DNA of 64,000 nucleotides from Cafeteria roenbergensis (taxonomy: Eukaryota > Sar > Bigyra > Bicosoecida > Cafeteriaceae): assembly GCA_008330645.1 (NCBI GenBank), contig VLTN01000064.1, forward strand, positions 62,001 through 126,000, read 5' to 3'. A program made the translations under genes and the position numbers. The notes under the pieces were generated by a model. It searched no databases. It worked only from the letters and a program-made list of their open reading frames with translations, and was not told the origin of the DNA. Positions within the stretch are counted from its first letter, which is position 1, and each line of letters opens with the position of its first letter. Positions 1 through 10,673 of this stretch are shown here, piece by piece.

Positions 1-2
1 CC

Positions 3-848
3 CGCGCGCCGGACGACGCTTCCACTGACACCGAATCCGATGCCGACGAGGAGCCCCCCGGCTCGCAAACACGGGCCTCATCGACAGCGCGCCGCCGCCG
101 CAGCAGCCGCCGCCGCCGCCTCCTCAATCACGGACAGGGGGCGGGCCCGACCGCAGCGAGTGCTGCGGTCGCGACAGAGACTGCGCGCCCCGCGCCCGTG
201 CTTCCGGCCCGCCTGCACCTGCGTTCGGCAGAGAGCACCGCTAGCGAAGCCGCGTCGCTAATCGCCAGCACCGGCTTTGTCCCGGGGCTCGCGACGAAGC
301 TGGGGCTGGCCCTCGCTCGTATAGCCGCTGACGACACCTCGCCCGCTGCCCTCGCGGTCGCCGCTCTGGACAACGGGAAACCGCGCGCGCTCGTTGCGCA
401 GGCGCTGCGAGTGATGCGGCCGCTCGCCGGGAGCCGCCAGGGGGCCGGCGCGCCGAGGCTGCCCGCGAGCGTGGCAGGTGCCTTTGTCTCGCCGTTTGGG
501 CGGGATCCTGCGGATCGCAGCGCCGAAATTCCCACCGGGCCGGACGCGCTGGGCATGCCCCAGAATTGCGGCGTTGGCCGCTGCACTGACGCCCAGCCGC
601 GCCAGAGTGCAGCCCGTGGAACCGAAGGTGGTCGCGGTGGCGGCGCCCGTGGCGACTCGCCGAGCAGCGGCGGGTGCGCGCGATGGTGGCGGTTTTGCGG
701 CCCGAGCGACGAGGCAGCGTGGGGCCAAGGGTTCGCGTCGGTAACGCTGCCCGTGCCGCTTCTCGCGCTGCTGCTCGTCGCTGCTGTCATGGTTGGGTCG
801 GTGTTGGGCCCAGGGGGGGCTTTGAGGCTCGGGCTGCTGTCTGACTGA
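3..848 (+). CDS. Hypothetical protein, C-terminal part, with terminal membrane segment
   Basis: The frame is open from the window edge to a TGA at 846-848, so only the C-terminal ~281 residues are present. It begins with an acidic stretch (DDASTDTESDADEE), then an Arg-rich patch, a helical Ala/Leu-rich middle (about residues 75-140) and a Gly/Arg-rich linker. It ends with a hydrophobic segment (PVPLLALLLVAAVMVGSVLG) 14 residues from the stop, the layout of a tail-anchored membrane protein. I recognise no family. The next gene lies downstream on the same strand. In such GC-rich DNA open frames arise by chance; the acidic start and clean C-terminal hydrophobic helix are the main reasons to accept it. 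An unseen intron is possible. Confidence 0.45.
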   Translation, partial: RAPDDASTDTESDADEEPPGSQTRASSTARRRRSSRRRRLLNHGQGAGPTAASAAVATETARPAPVLPARLHLRSAESTASEAASLIASTGFVPGLATKLGLALARIAADDTSPAALAVAALDNGKPRALVAQALRVMRPLAGSRQGAGAPRLPASVAGAFVSPFGRDPADRSAEIPTGPDALGMPQNCGVGRCTDAQPRQSAARGTEGGRGGGARGDSPSSGGCARWWRFCGPSDEAAWGQGFASVTLPVPLLALLLVAAVMVGSVLGPGGALRLGLLSD

Positions 849-1164
849 GTGGAGCAGGCCTGAGTGCACGCGCGTTGAGCCATCGAAGCGGCGCAACGTG
901 AGTTGAACATTCGAGCGGGCGCCCTTCGTCCGCCCTGCGCTCACAACAGCCATGGGACAGGTCCGAGGGGGAAAGGGGAACACTCCGCCGGAGCCGATTT
1001 GCTGGAACTCGGCGCCAAGCAGAAGCACCGCGACCAGCCATTTGCGCGACAATGCCCTACCGCCTGCGGTTGGTTTCCGCGCCACGAGCCAAGGCAGAGC
1101 CGAATTCGCGCTGCACGAACCGAGCCCCGGCCGGGGCACCCCAAGCGCCCAGGCCTTGCGAGCC
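849..1164. other. Intergenic spacer
   Basis: Lies between two same-strand genes. An in-frame ATG at 952 could extend the next protein by 71 residues, but the translation between 952 and 1165 looks compositionally random, so I read it as leader or untranslated sequence. No other structure seen. Confidence 0.4.
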
Positions 1165-3565
1165 ATGGACGGCGCCGAGCAGGGTGCAGCCACTGGGCAA
1201 GGCAGCTCTCGCCACCGCACGCGCGGCAAGCGCAGCAAGGCCGGCGGGCGGCACGATGACTACGACATCGACGACTTGGTCAAGTTCGCCAAGGGCGGCC
1301 GCCAGATCCTCGCAGCTGAGGAGCAGAAGCGCAGGGCGGCCGCCACCGTCGCCCACGAGACCGCCAAGGTAGCAACGCGCACCATGGGCCGGCGCGTGGC
1401 CCAAGCTCGGCTCCGACTCACTGGCACGGCGATGACGGCCGGAACGAGCCTCGCCGATACGCTCGGCGGCCTTGGCGCCCTCGAGGAGGCTTCAAGCCAC
1501 GCAGCTCCGGTGCAGGCGGATGAAGACTCTGGTGGGAACCCGCTCACGGGGGGAACGGTGGCAGCTGCGGCATCGGGGGCGGGCGTGCCGGCTGACGCAG
1601 CGCAGGCTCAAGAATCCGCAGCCGCAGCCGACGATGGCGCCGCTGCGCTGGCCGAAGCCGCCGCCGGTGCATCCCATGCGGATGACAGTGTCGCCAGCAC
1701 CAGTGCCGGCGCTGGTGCTGGTGCCGGAGCCGGTGCCGGTGCTGGTGCTGGTGCTGGTGCTGTTGCCGGTGCCGGTGCTGGTGCCGGTGCCGGTGCTGGT
1801 GCTGGTGCCGACGCCACCGACGCCACCGCCGCGGCAGACAGCGCTCTGTGGGAGCGCGCCAGTGCGTTCCTCCAGGCCATGCGTCGCCGCAGCCGCCCCG
1901 GGGCGTCGGCACCGGAGGTGGCGTCGGCGCCGCAGGCTGTGGTGCTGCTGCGAAGCGTATCAGCTCTCAGTCAGCGCCACCGCGAGCTGGCGGCGGCGGC
2001 GGCGGCGGGTCGTTCCGCCGGTGGGTCTGACTCAAAGTCGACGGTGACACCCCTGCTGACCCTGCCGCAAGCCACGGTGCTGTCTGTGGCCAGTCAGTGG
2101 CGCACGACGCACGAGGTCGCTCGGCTGAACAACCAGCCGTCAACGGCTCTACTGGCCGCGGCAGGGGCAACGCAGTGGCTGTTTGACGGCCAATTGTTTC
2201 GCCGGGCCATCGCCGCCGGGCGCGACGCAGCGTCGCTGGGCGAAGCCATGGCCACTGGCCCAGCGGCCGCGTCTCTCAACGATCAGCAGCGGGTCATTGC
2301 CAAGTCGATCGCAGTCAAGGCCCTCCACATCGTGGCCAGCGCCCACGATGCGCTGGGGGAGCCATCGGCCGCAACCGCCGTGAGAGACGCGGCGTCGCTC
2401 ATGCGTGACACTGGCTCGACCAAGCGTCAGCCAAAGTCTGTGGCTACAGCTGCAACTGCAACTGCAACTCATCGCCCGGTTGCTGCGGTTGCAGCTGGAC
2501 CAGCGGCTGCTGCCACTGACAAAACGTCAACTGCAACCGCGGCGTTAGCCACCGAAGCTGCACGTGGCCAGGCCGCGGCGCAGCGGAAGCCATCCGCTGG
2601 AAAGGCGACGTCGGCGCCGACGTCGGCGCCAGGTGCGGCAGCTCCCGTGGCGAAACCGCCGACGGTGGCAGCCGGCGCTGGCGCAGCTGCCATTGATGCT
2701 GCGCTGACGAGCGACTGGTCCAAGCTTGATGCGCTTCTGATGGCCGCGCGACAGGGAAGCGACCTGGCCAAGACTGAGCTGGCATGCACCCATGCGTTGA
2801 CTGGCGCCACTTTGCTGATGATCGTTGCCGCACGGGGCGACGCAGCAAGAGTGGCAGCAGTCGCGTCTGTCGTCGGAACTGCAACCGCAACTGCAACGGA
2901 TAAGCGTGGTGCCACCGCTGCGTGGTGGGGGCTTTGCCTGTGCCCAGACCCGCAGCAAGGGTGGCAGGCTGCGGTGCAGGCAGCAGTTGCAGTTGCACCT
3001 GGCCTTCGACTGCGGCTCGCCTCGCTCCCTCCCCCACCAGGGTGCGTGGCAGCTGCTCTGCCTGCCACTCTCGAATCAATCCTTCCGTCGTCGGTGCCGC
3101 CCGCACCGGCCGCGGCCACGACGTCGCAGGGCAAGGCCCCTGGGGCTGGGGCAGCTGACATGCTGCTGACGTTCCGGCGATGGATGGCCCATCCTCGACT
3201 GCCGCCCGCGGGCGCACAGCCGGCTGCAGGCGGGGTCACTCGCCAGCACGAGACTCCGCACGCGGCAACGGCAGTCCTCCGCTCTGCCGCAGCAGGACGT
3301 CGACGCAAGCCCGCGGTTTCGCGGTCGGTGACGTCATCATCTTCAGCAGCGGCAGCACCAGCAGCGGCACCAGTGGACGCAGCGGTGGCGCCAACGGCCC
3401 CAGTCGTGCCCTCGGCTCCAGCCGCTTTGCACGGGAGCGGTGCGGCAGAGCCCACGCTCCGCGCATCAGGCTCTGGCTCTGCCACAATGGAAGGCTCTAC
3501 CGGTAGAGGCGCTTCGTCTGGCTCTGCCGCAGGTCGTCCTGGCGCCGCGCCTACGCCATCGCAGC

Positions 3566-3611
<46 letters not shown>

Positions 3612-3729
3612 GCCTCGAGGTGCCTCTGGCAGCCTCGCAAGCCCCACTCGCATCACGAGCCCCCGCCACACGGGCGAAGCGGGCCGTGGGGTGTCACCGC
3701 TCCCGTCGCCCGAGCCTCAGACTGAGTGA
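1165..3729 (+). CDS. Low-complexity orphan protein with Gly-Ala and poly-Gln tracts
   Basis: An intron-free frame of 854 codons up to a TGA at 3727-3729. I chose the ATG at 1165 (context gagccATGG) over the in-frame ATG at 952 because charged, protein-like sequence starts just after it (RHDDYDIDDLVKFAKGGR). Order: a basic, helical N-terminus; a Gly-Ala dipeptide run encoded by a GGTGCT-type hexamer (about 1707-1812); an Ala-rich helical region (about 1850-2430, TPR- or MIT-like in texture only); Ala/Pro/Thr-rich linkers; a poly-Gln run of 14 CAG codons (3568-3609); a basic Ser/Pro tail. A nuclear or scaffold role is conceivable but nothing proves it. No family recognised. The C-terminus converges on the gene at 4479-6953. 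Confidence 0.6.
1707..1812 (+). repeat. (GGTGCT/GGTGCC)n hexamer array coding Gly-Ala
   Basis: An imperfect hexamer array inside the 1165-3729 gene, giving an alternating Gly-Ala stretch. The same hexamer family recurs in other genes of the window, read in other frames. Confidence 0.85.
3568..3609 (+). repeat. (CAG)14 trinucleotide run coding poly-Gln
   Basis: A pure run of 14 CAG codons near the C-terminus of the 1165-3729 gene. Pure trinucleotide runs usually vary in length between strains. Confidence 0.95.
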
Positions 3730-4478
3730 CTGACAACCTGCTAGCGTTACCGTTGTGATTGCTGCACAAATCCCCACCACTTCGCGCGTGTCTCAGGGTG
3801 GTGGCGTTGGCGCGGGCGGTGCACACGCTGAAACACATGGATGCTCGTGCAGCTGTGCGCACCACACCACACACGCCTCCACGCGTCGGCGCAGAGGGGC
3901 CTGGAATGCGGCAGCTGGTGGCGCAGTCACTACCCACGCACAGACCACAACCACAAGTCTCTGGACATGGGCCTCGGCAGCAAGCATCGTTTTGCGGACC
4001 GCTGGCTGCGATGAGCCATCAAGCAAATGCAAATTCGCCACAAGCCAATCGATGCTGCGGGTCCGGAGAGGGGGGGAGGAGAGACGTCTGTCTTGTAGGG
4101 ATGCTCCATGGCCAAGCGTGGCCTGTGCCTCCGCGCCACACGGTGCGCGCCACACTGAAAGCTTCCGACATGCTTTGCTGCTGTATGTGCGCACCATCAA
4201 CAAGGCGCTGAAAAGATTGTGCGCGAGCCACCGCATTGCCGTGCCGAGATTGTGGGCTGCGTGTTTTGGTCTGCCCAGCGCTCGTGCATGTCGAAAAAGA
4301 TGTAACAAAAGAGCATGCAGAGGAGGCGACTGCCCCGTGCCTCCCAGCCCAAGCCAATTGAAAGATTCGCAGCGCAGCTCAAACACCCATTTGCACTCGG
4401 CTGTGCTATCTCCGTGCCACCGGACCGCCGTCAGGAGGGTTGCTGGGGAGTGCCTCCCAAGCCGCTGCCTCAGCCGAA
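3730..4478. other. Intergenic region between convergent genes
   Basis: Shared 3' flank of the genes ending at 3729 (+) and 4479 (-). Several open frames cross it, but none has plausible composition, splice sites or a recognisable motif. Base composition is less extreme than in the coding sequence. Confidence 0.5.
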
Positions 4479-5964
4479 TCAAGAGCTTGCGACGCTGGGC
4501 CGCGAGCGCTTTGCGGCACTTGCATGGATTGCTTCCGCTGCGGTCGCAGTACCGGGGCCAGATGATGGACCGGAGGGGTGCGCGGCCTGGGCAAAGGCCG
4601 ATGGCGAGGCACTCGGGTGGCTGAGTGCTCCGCCGGAGGCGGGGTCACCGCCTGCTGCTGCCATGCTGTGCCGCGCCACCCGTGACGCCTCAGCCGCCGC
4701 ACCGGCCGCTCCAGCAGGCACCACAAACACCGTCTGCCCAGGCCACTGTGGCGCTGACGGCACGCTCACCAGCTGGCCTCCCAGGGCCTGCTGCACAGCC
4801 ACTGCCGGCGCTGTGCCCCCCGCCGAGCACCCTGCGGCCACACCTTGCCACGACGCGCGAGCCGGCGATGGCGCCCTGCTGGCTGTCAGCACTGGGCCCC
4901 TGACCAGCGGCGCCGAGTCCGGCCCCCTCGGCGACACTTGGTACGCGGGACTGCCGAACCCGGTGGCCGATCCCGTGATCCACCGGCCTTCGCCGCTCAC
5001 GCAGCGGCTCCTGTGTGCTGCCCACGCCGCCATGGACGTGTACTGCTCATCTGAGAGCGCCCCGACCATCGCCATGTTCGTGCGAAGTGGAAGGATCAGC
5101 GCGGCCGTTGCGCTGAGCCCCGCCCGAGCAGTTTGGGCCTTGCCCCCGATGCCCCCCAACCCGAAGCTTCCCCTCACCTCCACTGCGTGCGCGTCGGGCG
5201 AGTTCGCGGCATCGGCCGAGAGGAGGGTGTGCACGAACCCGATGGCGAACGCAACGGCCTCGTTTGCGGCGCCGAGGCTGCATGGGCCTGTGGGCCGGGG
5301 CCGGTGAAGCACCCTCGAAATGGCTTGAGAGGCGAGGTTGCCGCGGGCCGACGGCTGCGACAGCACTGCGGCCAGGCGGCGCATGACTGCCCAAAAGTGC
5401 CCGGAGTTGGTCGCCACCGTGGGCCCACGATAGAACCCTGTTTCCAACGAGGACAGGCTGTGGTCGAGGGTTGCCGTGACGAGGTTGGGCTGCACATCGG
5501 CAACCAGGGAGCCAAGCACGCCGCGGAGCGCCTCGGCCTCGAGCGGGCGCAGCTGCACCAAGCGGGCAGGCTCCAGCGTGGGAACGGGAGGGCGGGGGGC
5601 GGCGATGGTGTGCGTGACTTGCGACGTTTGGGATGTGCCATCGAGTCCGGTCACGACCGTCGTCGTGGTGATGGTTGTGGTTGTAGTGGTCTTCGCAGAC
5701 ATGCCAAGGAGCGCGCGGCCGTGCGCGGCATAGACAGACACCAGCGCCGGGTCGGGCGCGCGCTGTGCGATGGGGACGCAAGTCCAAGCCTCGCTGGTCT
5801 CGCACGAGGGGGGCTCGTGGCGAGGATGCTCTGCCGCAGGCGTGGGCTCATCATCCAGCTCAGAGTCGTCCCGAGCTCGCTTTGCGCGGCTCGCTCGAGT
5901 TGCGCGGGTCAGAGCACCTGTGCCCGATGCCTGCTGGTCTGCGACGGCATCGCTCGGAGCCGTG

Positions 5965-6004
<40 letters not shown>

Positions 6005-6953
6005 CACGCGTCTGCGAAAGGGAATGGGCCGGTGTCGCGGCAGGCGACCCTGCAGCGCCATGTCCGGAATCGTTTCGCCCGAAGCCAAGCAATGCTTGAA
6101 GATCTAGCCTGTCGTCTCGGCTGGCAACCCCAAGCCCCACAGCCGAAGGGCGCGGTGCTGGTGAGGACGGGTTGTCCCCTGGGGACGACTCGTCGCTCCC
6201 TGATACCGAGTTCCCGTCTGAGAGGGCTGTCAGGGTTGCTGCAGCTTCGGCATCCGCTCGGCGGCTGCTGACACGGCTGGAGCCGCACCTGGAGCCCGAC
6301 GAGGCCGCTTCCGATGCACGTGCCTGAGCCACAGCGGCAACAGGCACTGGATCGGACGGGGCTGCGGAGGCTGCCATCGCAGGGCTGTCGATCAGGAGCC
6401 GAATGGAGAAGCATGGGTTGCAATGCTTGTGGCGTAGTTTGTACTTGCCATGCGGGTCCGTCACCATGGCCGAATGGCCAAAGGTGTTCATGATCATCAC
6501 AGCAATGAGATTAGCAGCCGTGGCGTCGCCAATCGGGCCTGTGGTCGCGCAGTCGAAGGCAACCCAACTCGTGCGCTCCTGGGGCAGATGGCCCACTCGG
6601 CAAATTTCAAGCGCAAACGTGGAGCCCGCCACCCCGGCCACCCGGAGCCTCCGTGGGCACGCTTCCTCCAGCTCGTCAACGGCCGACATGAGCTGCTTCA
6701 CTGCACGAAGCCCTGTGGGCCCGGCAAAGGCCAGGAGTGCGCGGTCATCCGAGTTCAGTCCGAGCGCCTTGGCAAACTGCTCCATTTCGACGGCGTCGAA
6801 GGGTCGCGACATGGCGCTCCTGCTGGCCGTGCACCCCGCGTCCGCCCCGATGCTATGCCCTCCAGGCTCCCCGGACCCGACAGCCGCCCCTGAGCTCCAC
6901 TGTGTTGCATACACGTCTGTCAGTGAGGCCGGCGAGATGCGCAGCTCTGCCAT
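4479..6953 (-). CDS. Orphan protein, 824 aa, with poly-Ser and poly-Thr tracts
   Basis: A single-exon frame from ATG at 6953 (context gccgcATGG) to TGA at 4479-4481. The first ~190 residues look folded: mixed hydrophobic and charged sequence with Cys and His (for example KLRHKHCNPCFSIRLL at about 135-150). A disordered Ser/Ala-rich region follows, with a poly-Ser run from AGC codons (about 5967-6002), a basic patch (RASRAKRARDD) that could be a nuclear localisation signal, and a Thr run. A second folded-looking segment (about residues 490-600, VQPNLVTATLDHSLSSLETGF) precedes a Gly/Ala/Pro-rich tail ending in AKRSRPSVASS. I recognise no family. It is transcribed away from the sulfotransferase gene's 3' end, on the same strand. 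Confidence 0.65.
5967..6002 (-). repeat. (AGC)12 trinucleotide run coding poly-Ser
   Basis: Twelve GCT units on the + strand, read as AGC serine codons in the - strand gene at 4479-6953. Confidence 0.9.
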
Positions 6954-7820
6954 GCGGCCAGTCGCTTCGGCGACGCATCTGGCCCTTGTAGCCGGGCTGC
7001 GAGGACGCAAACCGGAGAGCGCCCTCGACGTGTATCAGAATGCTTGTGATTTCCACAGGGGGTGCCTAAATCAACGCAATCGCCGCGAGGCAGCGCCAGG
7101 ACAGGTCAAGCCAAAAAGGCAATGCGCCCCTCCACCTGGCACTCGATCGAATGGCTGACCAAGTCACTGCTCCCTCGCACGATCCCCGACTCGCCCGGCG
7201 CCGCTCTTCGGTAGCAGCGTCCGCATCGGGCCGAACGATGTCGCGCTGCGAGGGCTCGGAGAAGCCTGCGCGGTGGCGGGCGAGGAGTCTCAAGATTTGC
7301 CCCGGCCGTTGCATGCCCGAGCTCGACGTCGAACCGGCTGAACGCACCCCGCAGCGTCGACATGACCCCCCCCCCCCCCCCCCCCCCGCCTTCGGAGTGA
7401 AAGGAGGTTGTTCTGGCAACCTGTTGTGTAGCCAGGCCGCATCCGGGCGATTGCGCCTGGCTGCCTGACGTTTGCGCGTCAGCCGACGCCCCTTGTTGCC
7501 CTTGCGCGCAAAGTGCCGATCCTTCGACAACGCTCAATTTTCCGGCCCGCAGCGAAGCTGTGCATTGCCTCGGCGCCCTGCTTGCTCAGGCGGGTTTGGA
7601 TCGCGAGAACAGCGCGCGCATCCATCGGCCAGAGCACGCCGCCCAGCGAGTGTCGCTGGCGTTCGTCGTGGCATCGCACGCCCACGCGGGAGTGTCACTC
7701 ATGGAGATGCACAGCAGGCGCGCACACGTGCAGCGGGAAGACAAACAGCGGCCCAGCATCGTGCGCGCTCTGCTGCATGCCAGCAATCACCACTCCCATC
7801 GTTGACACAGAGGTTTCTCG
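6954..7820. other. Intergenic region with a 22-base C run
   Basis: Between the 5' end of the 4479-6953 gene and the 3' end of the sulfotransferase gene, both on the - strand. Contains an uninterrupted run of 22 C at 7366-7387. No coding potential that I trust. Confidence 0.5.
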
Positions 7821-10673
7821 TCAGCCGCGCACGACGCCGGCAATCTGGTCGAGGCCGCGGTTGAACGGGGCGAAAAAGCGCCGCAGTCGACCCTCCAAGT
7901 CCTGGGGCATGGGAGGATAGCTCCCTTTCGCTGCCCAGCCATTGTTGTGGAACCTCGCGAACACTTTTGACACGATCTGCGCCGTGTCCGACCCTCCCCC
8001 ACGCTTCGTCGCGGTTTCGTTCCCGGCGAGAACTGTGGCCTGGTCTGCCCACGCCTCCTCGAAGCTCGGCTGGGAGAGAGAGGCTGGCGACTGGCTCCAC
8101 CCCAGCCCCACCAGCTTGAGGACGCGCTGCAAGGCCTTGGATTCGTCGTTCCGTAGCGCCGACTGCTCAAGAAGCAGCACGTTCTCTGGCCCAGCAGCGC
8201 TCGCCGCGATGAGCAGCTGTTCGGCGAAAAGAGACCGTGCGACCTCGTCGACAGCGATGTTCATGCCCGTGCCAAGGGGCCAACAGTCCTCTCGTGCGCC
8301 CCAGAGAAGCGCCAGCGAGGCGTTCCCTCCCGCTGCCTCTGCCTTGGCAATGGCTGCCCTGGCGCGGTCGGACGCGAAAGGGCGCGCCCCCAGCGCGTCC
8401 AGCGCCTTGCCCCATCCCGGCGACGACACGCAGATGTGGTCAGAAGCTCCCCCCGAAAGCAGCCCTGTGGGCGTCGTGCTCGCCGGTCGAGCGTGTGAAG
8501 TCGTACCGAGGGCTTGTCCTGCCGGGGCGTACCCCGCCCACGACGGCAGACCCGCTGACGCAAGCGAAGAGACAGGCAAAGACGCGGCCAGGCCCAGCGC
8601 TGACCCGAAGCGCCGCATGGTTGCATCGACCAGGCGCCTCCCGCCCCGCAGCAGGTCTGTCGTGTTTGTGATCGTGCCCAGAGCTATGCCAGCCGCGGTT
8701 GCCGCATCCCAAGACATGCTCACAGCCCCCGCGCTGGCTGCTTGCACTGGATCTGCTGCCCAGTCGCGCGCAACTCGCAGCGGGTCCAGCCATGGCCGGC
8801 CGACCTCACCTGATCCGGACGGAACTCGCACTGCAGCATCTGCTTGGCGGCACAGCCTGTGAACCACCTCTACCGCGCTGATACCACCGCCCTCGCACCC
8901 CTCACCAACGCAATCGGCTCCCGATCCAGTCGGCCAAACGTCGAGCTCCGCTAGGGGCCTTCCCGCGGCATCAACCAATAGCTGGCCAGCCCCATCGCGG
9001 AGAAACTCGCGACAAAGCCTCCCATCTTCCTCAAGCAGCGCCGTGGCGGCGGCCCCGCCTGCCTTGCGCCACCGCTTGGCGCTCAGCTCGCGCCCCTGCC
9101 ACTCTCCCAACGACGACGGCCTCCTTCGCGCCGCCGCTTGCACCAACCTGTCCACAAGAGCCTTCGGCGTCTCGGCTGGTGCGTGTCCCTCCCGAAACTC
9201 GGTCTTGGGCGCGTCCGGCCCGCATGGGGCCAGGCACCTTGCGACGTTGACTGCCCCGACCGCCGCGGCGTCCCTCAGCGACAGGTGCGCCTCCAGCGGG
9301 ACGACGTCCGACCCGAGGCAGCGGTGGCCGGCGAACCGCTGCCAGCCTTGCTCAGCCGCCGCCGCAGCGGCGGCGCGCGCGGGGTGGCCGTTGCCTGCCG
9401 CGGCATTGGCAGGCGCGGCCGCCCCGGCAATGACCCACCCGCCCTGCGCAGCAAACTCAACGCCCGACGACGCGTCGGCCGCCGCCTCGAGGCACTCCCC
9501 GACCCGCCGCTTCGCCACCGCTGCCTGCGCCCTGCTTCGATGCAGAAGCGCCCTGCCGGCGGGCAGCCACCCCAGCATGCTCGAGCCACAAAGCTCGCCC
9601 GACGAGCGCGTGTGAACCGGGGCCGCGGCGCCGAACCACGCGTCGCACAACGCACCCGACACCCTCCCGTGCTCGTATGGCAGATCCAGCTCGCTCGCGA
9701 GGCCGTCCCGAGCTACGGAGCTGGCGCCGTCCGAGCCAGCTGGCGGCGGCCTCGCTGGCTGGGCTCCGTGGCTGTGGCCCGGTCGCGGAGCATGCACTCT
9801 TTGGCCCGGGACACGCCCGGCCCGCCCGTGGTGGTGCCCATCTTGCTCCCTGGCCGAGCGCTCAGCGTTTGCCACCCACAGCACGCAGCACTCCATTCCC
9901 CTGGACAGCTGCGCAAGAGCAGCGGGCATCAGACCCTCCTCCTGCTGCGCCACCCGGCGGGCCTTCATGTGCCACTCACTGTAAAACCGCTGGGCCGGCT
10001 CCCGCACCACGGCCACGAGCTTGGCTCGCGGGCTCACAGTCAGGAGCCCGTCGACGGCCGAGCGCCACGGAAGGTACGCTGGCGTGGCCTCGGCTGTGAT
10101 CGCGCGGCTTGTGTCCGCCTTGGGCCAGTCATGGTTGTTGCTGTCCGCAAACGCCTGCGCGTCCGTCTCCATCCGAGGCAGGAGCGCGAGGTACCCCGAC
10201 AGGCTGGCCTTGGGAGACTTGTGGTCAAAGAAGTGGGTTTCTTTACCGGCCGCCATGAGAATGGAAGGGTTCTGCGAAAGCAGGGCGGCCAGGGCCGTTG
10301 TACCGCTCTTCTGCGCGCCGATGATGACCAGCGAAGGCAGGCAGTAGGTTCCTCGGCGCAACAGCCCACCGCCCAGACTGATGGTCCGGCGCACGGCGCA
10401 GCAGCACTGGTGGCCTACAGCGGACTCAACGCCAGGCGGCGAGACCGACCACACGCATCGGATGGCGTCGGCGTCCGCTGCGGGCGGCTGTGCACACTCC
10501 TGGCCCAGTCGCATGGGTGCGCCGGGCGCAGACGTCGCTGGTGCGAGCCCAGGAGCCTGCCCCGCCGTCCCCTCGCCCAAGGCATGTGCGGGTTCGGTCT
10601 TCTGTGACCCACTGGGGCACACGAGGACCACCAGCAACAGTGCGGTTGCCGCTGTGGTGCGTCGAGCGAGCAT
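7821..10673 (-). CDS. Secretory-pathway sulfotransferase with a large internal insertion
   Basis: A single exon of 950 codons from ATG at 10673 to a stop at 7821. The N-terminus (MLARRTTAATALLLVVLVCP) is a signal peptide or type II anchor, placing the enzyme in the ER/Golgi lumen. The PAPS-binding 5' loop is IIGAQKSGTTAL (about residues 118-129). The 3'-phosphate loop is VVREPAQRFYSEWH (about 222-235). The conserved C-terminal block, of the type ...E.AL..D....L..VL...GL, is at about 832-862 (EQSALRNDESKALQRVLKL). These are hallmarks of carbohydrate (heparan-type) sulfotransferases, which move sulfate from PAPS to sugars. Roughly 550 residues sit between the 3'-loop and the C-terminal block, where family members usually have far fewer. 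Cys-containing and Ala-rich, the insert may hold an extra lumenal domain or an in-frame intron. The acceptor sugar cannot be inferred. Confidence 0.85.
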   Translation of the reverse strand: MLARRTTAATALLLVVLVCPSGSQKTEPAHALGEGTAGQAPGLAPATSAPGAPMRLGQECAQPPAADADAIRCVWSVSPPGVESAVGHQCCCAVRRTISLGGGLLRRGTYCLPSLVIIGAQKSGTTALAALLSQNPSILMAAGKETHFFDHKSPKASLSGYLALLPRMETDAQAFADSNNHDWPKADTSRAITAEATPAYLPWRSAVDGLLTVSPRAKLVAVVREPAQRFYSEWHMKARRVAQQEEGLMPAALAQLSRGMECCVLWVANAERSAREQDGHHHGRAGRVPGQRVHAPRPGHSHGAQPARPPPAGSDGASSVARDGLASELDLPYEHGRVSGALCDAWFGAAAPVHTRSSGELCGSSMLGWLPAGRALLHRSRAQAAVAKRRVGECLEAAADASSGVEFAAQGGWVIAGAAAPANAAAGNGHPARAAAAAAAEQGWQRFAGHRCLGSDVVPLEAHLSLRDAAAVGAVNVARCLAPCGPDAPKTEFREGHAPAETPKALVDRLVQAAARRRPSSLGEWQGRELSAKRWRKAGGAAATALLEEDGRLCREFLRDGAGQLLVDAAGRPLAELDVWPTGSGADCVGEGCEGGGISAVEVVHRLCRQADAAVRVPSGSGEVGRPWLDPLRVARDWAADPVQAASAGAVSMSWDAATAAGIALGTITNTTDLLRGGRRLVDATMRRFGSALGLAASLPVSSLASAGLPSWAGYAPAGQALGTTSHARPASTTPTGLLSGGASDHICVSSPGWGKALDALGARPFASDRARAAIAKAEAAGGNASLALLWGAREDCWPLGTGMNIAVDEVARSLFAEQLLIAASAAGPENVLLLEQSALRNDESKALQRVLKLVGLGWSQSPASLSQPSFEEAWADQATVLAGNETATKRGGGSDTAQIVSKVFARFHNNGWAAKGSYPPMPQDLEGRLRRFFAPFNRGLDQIAGVVRG

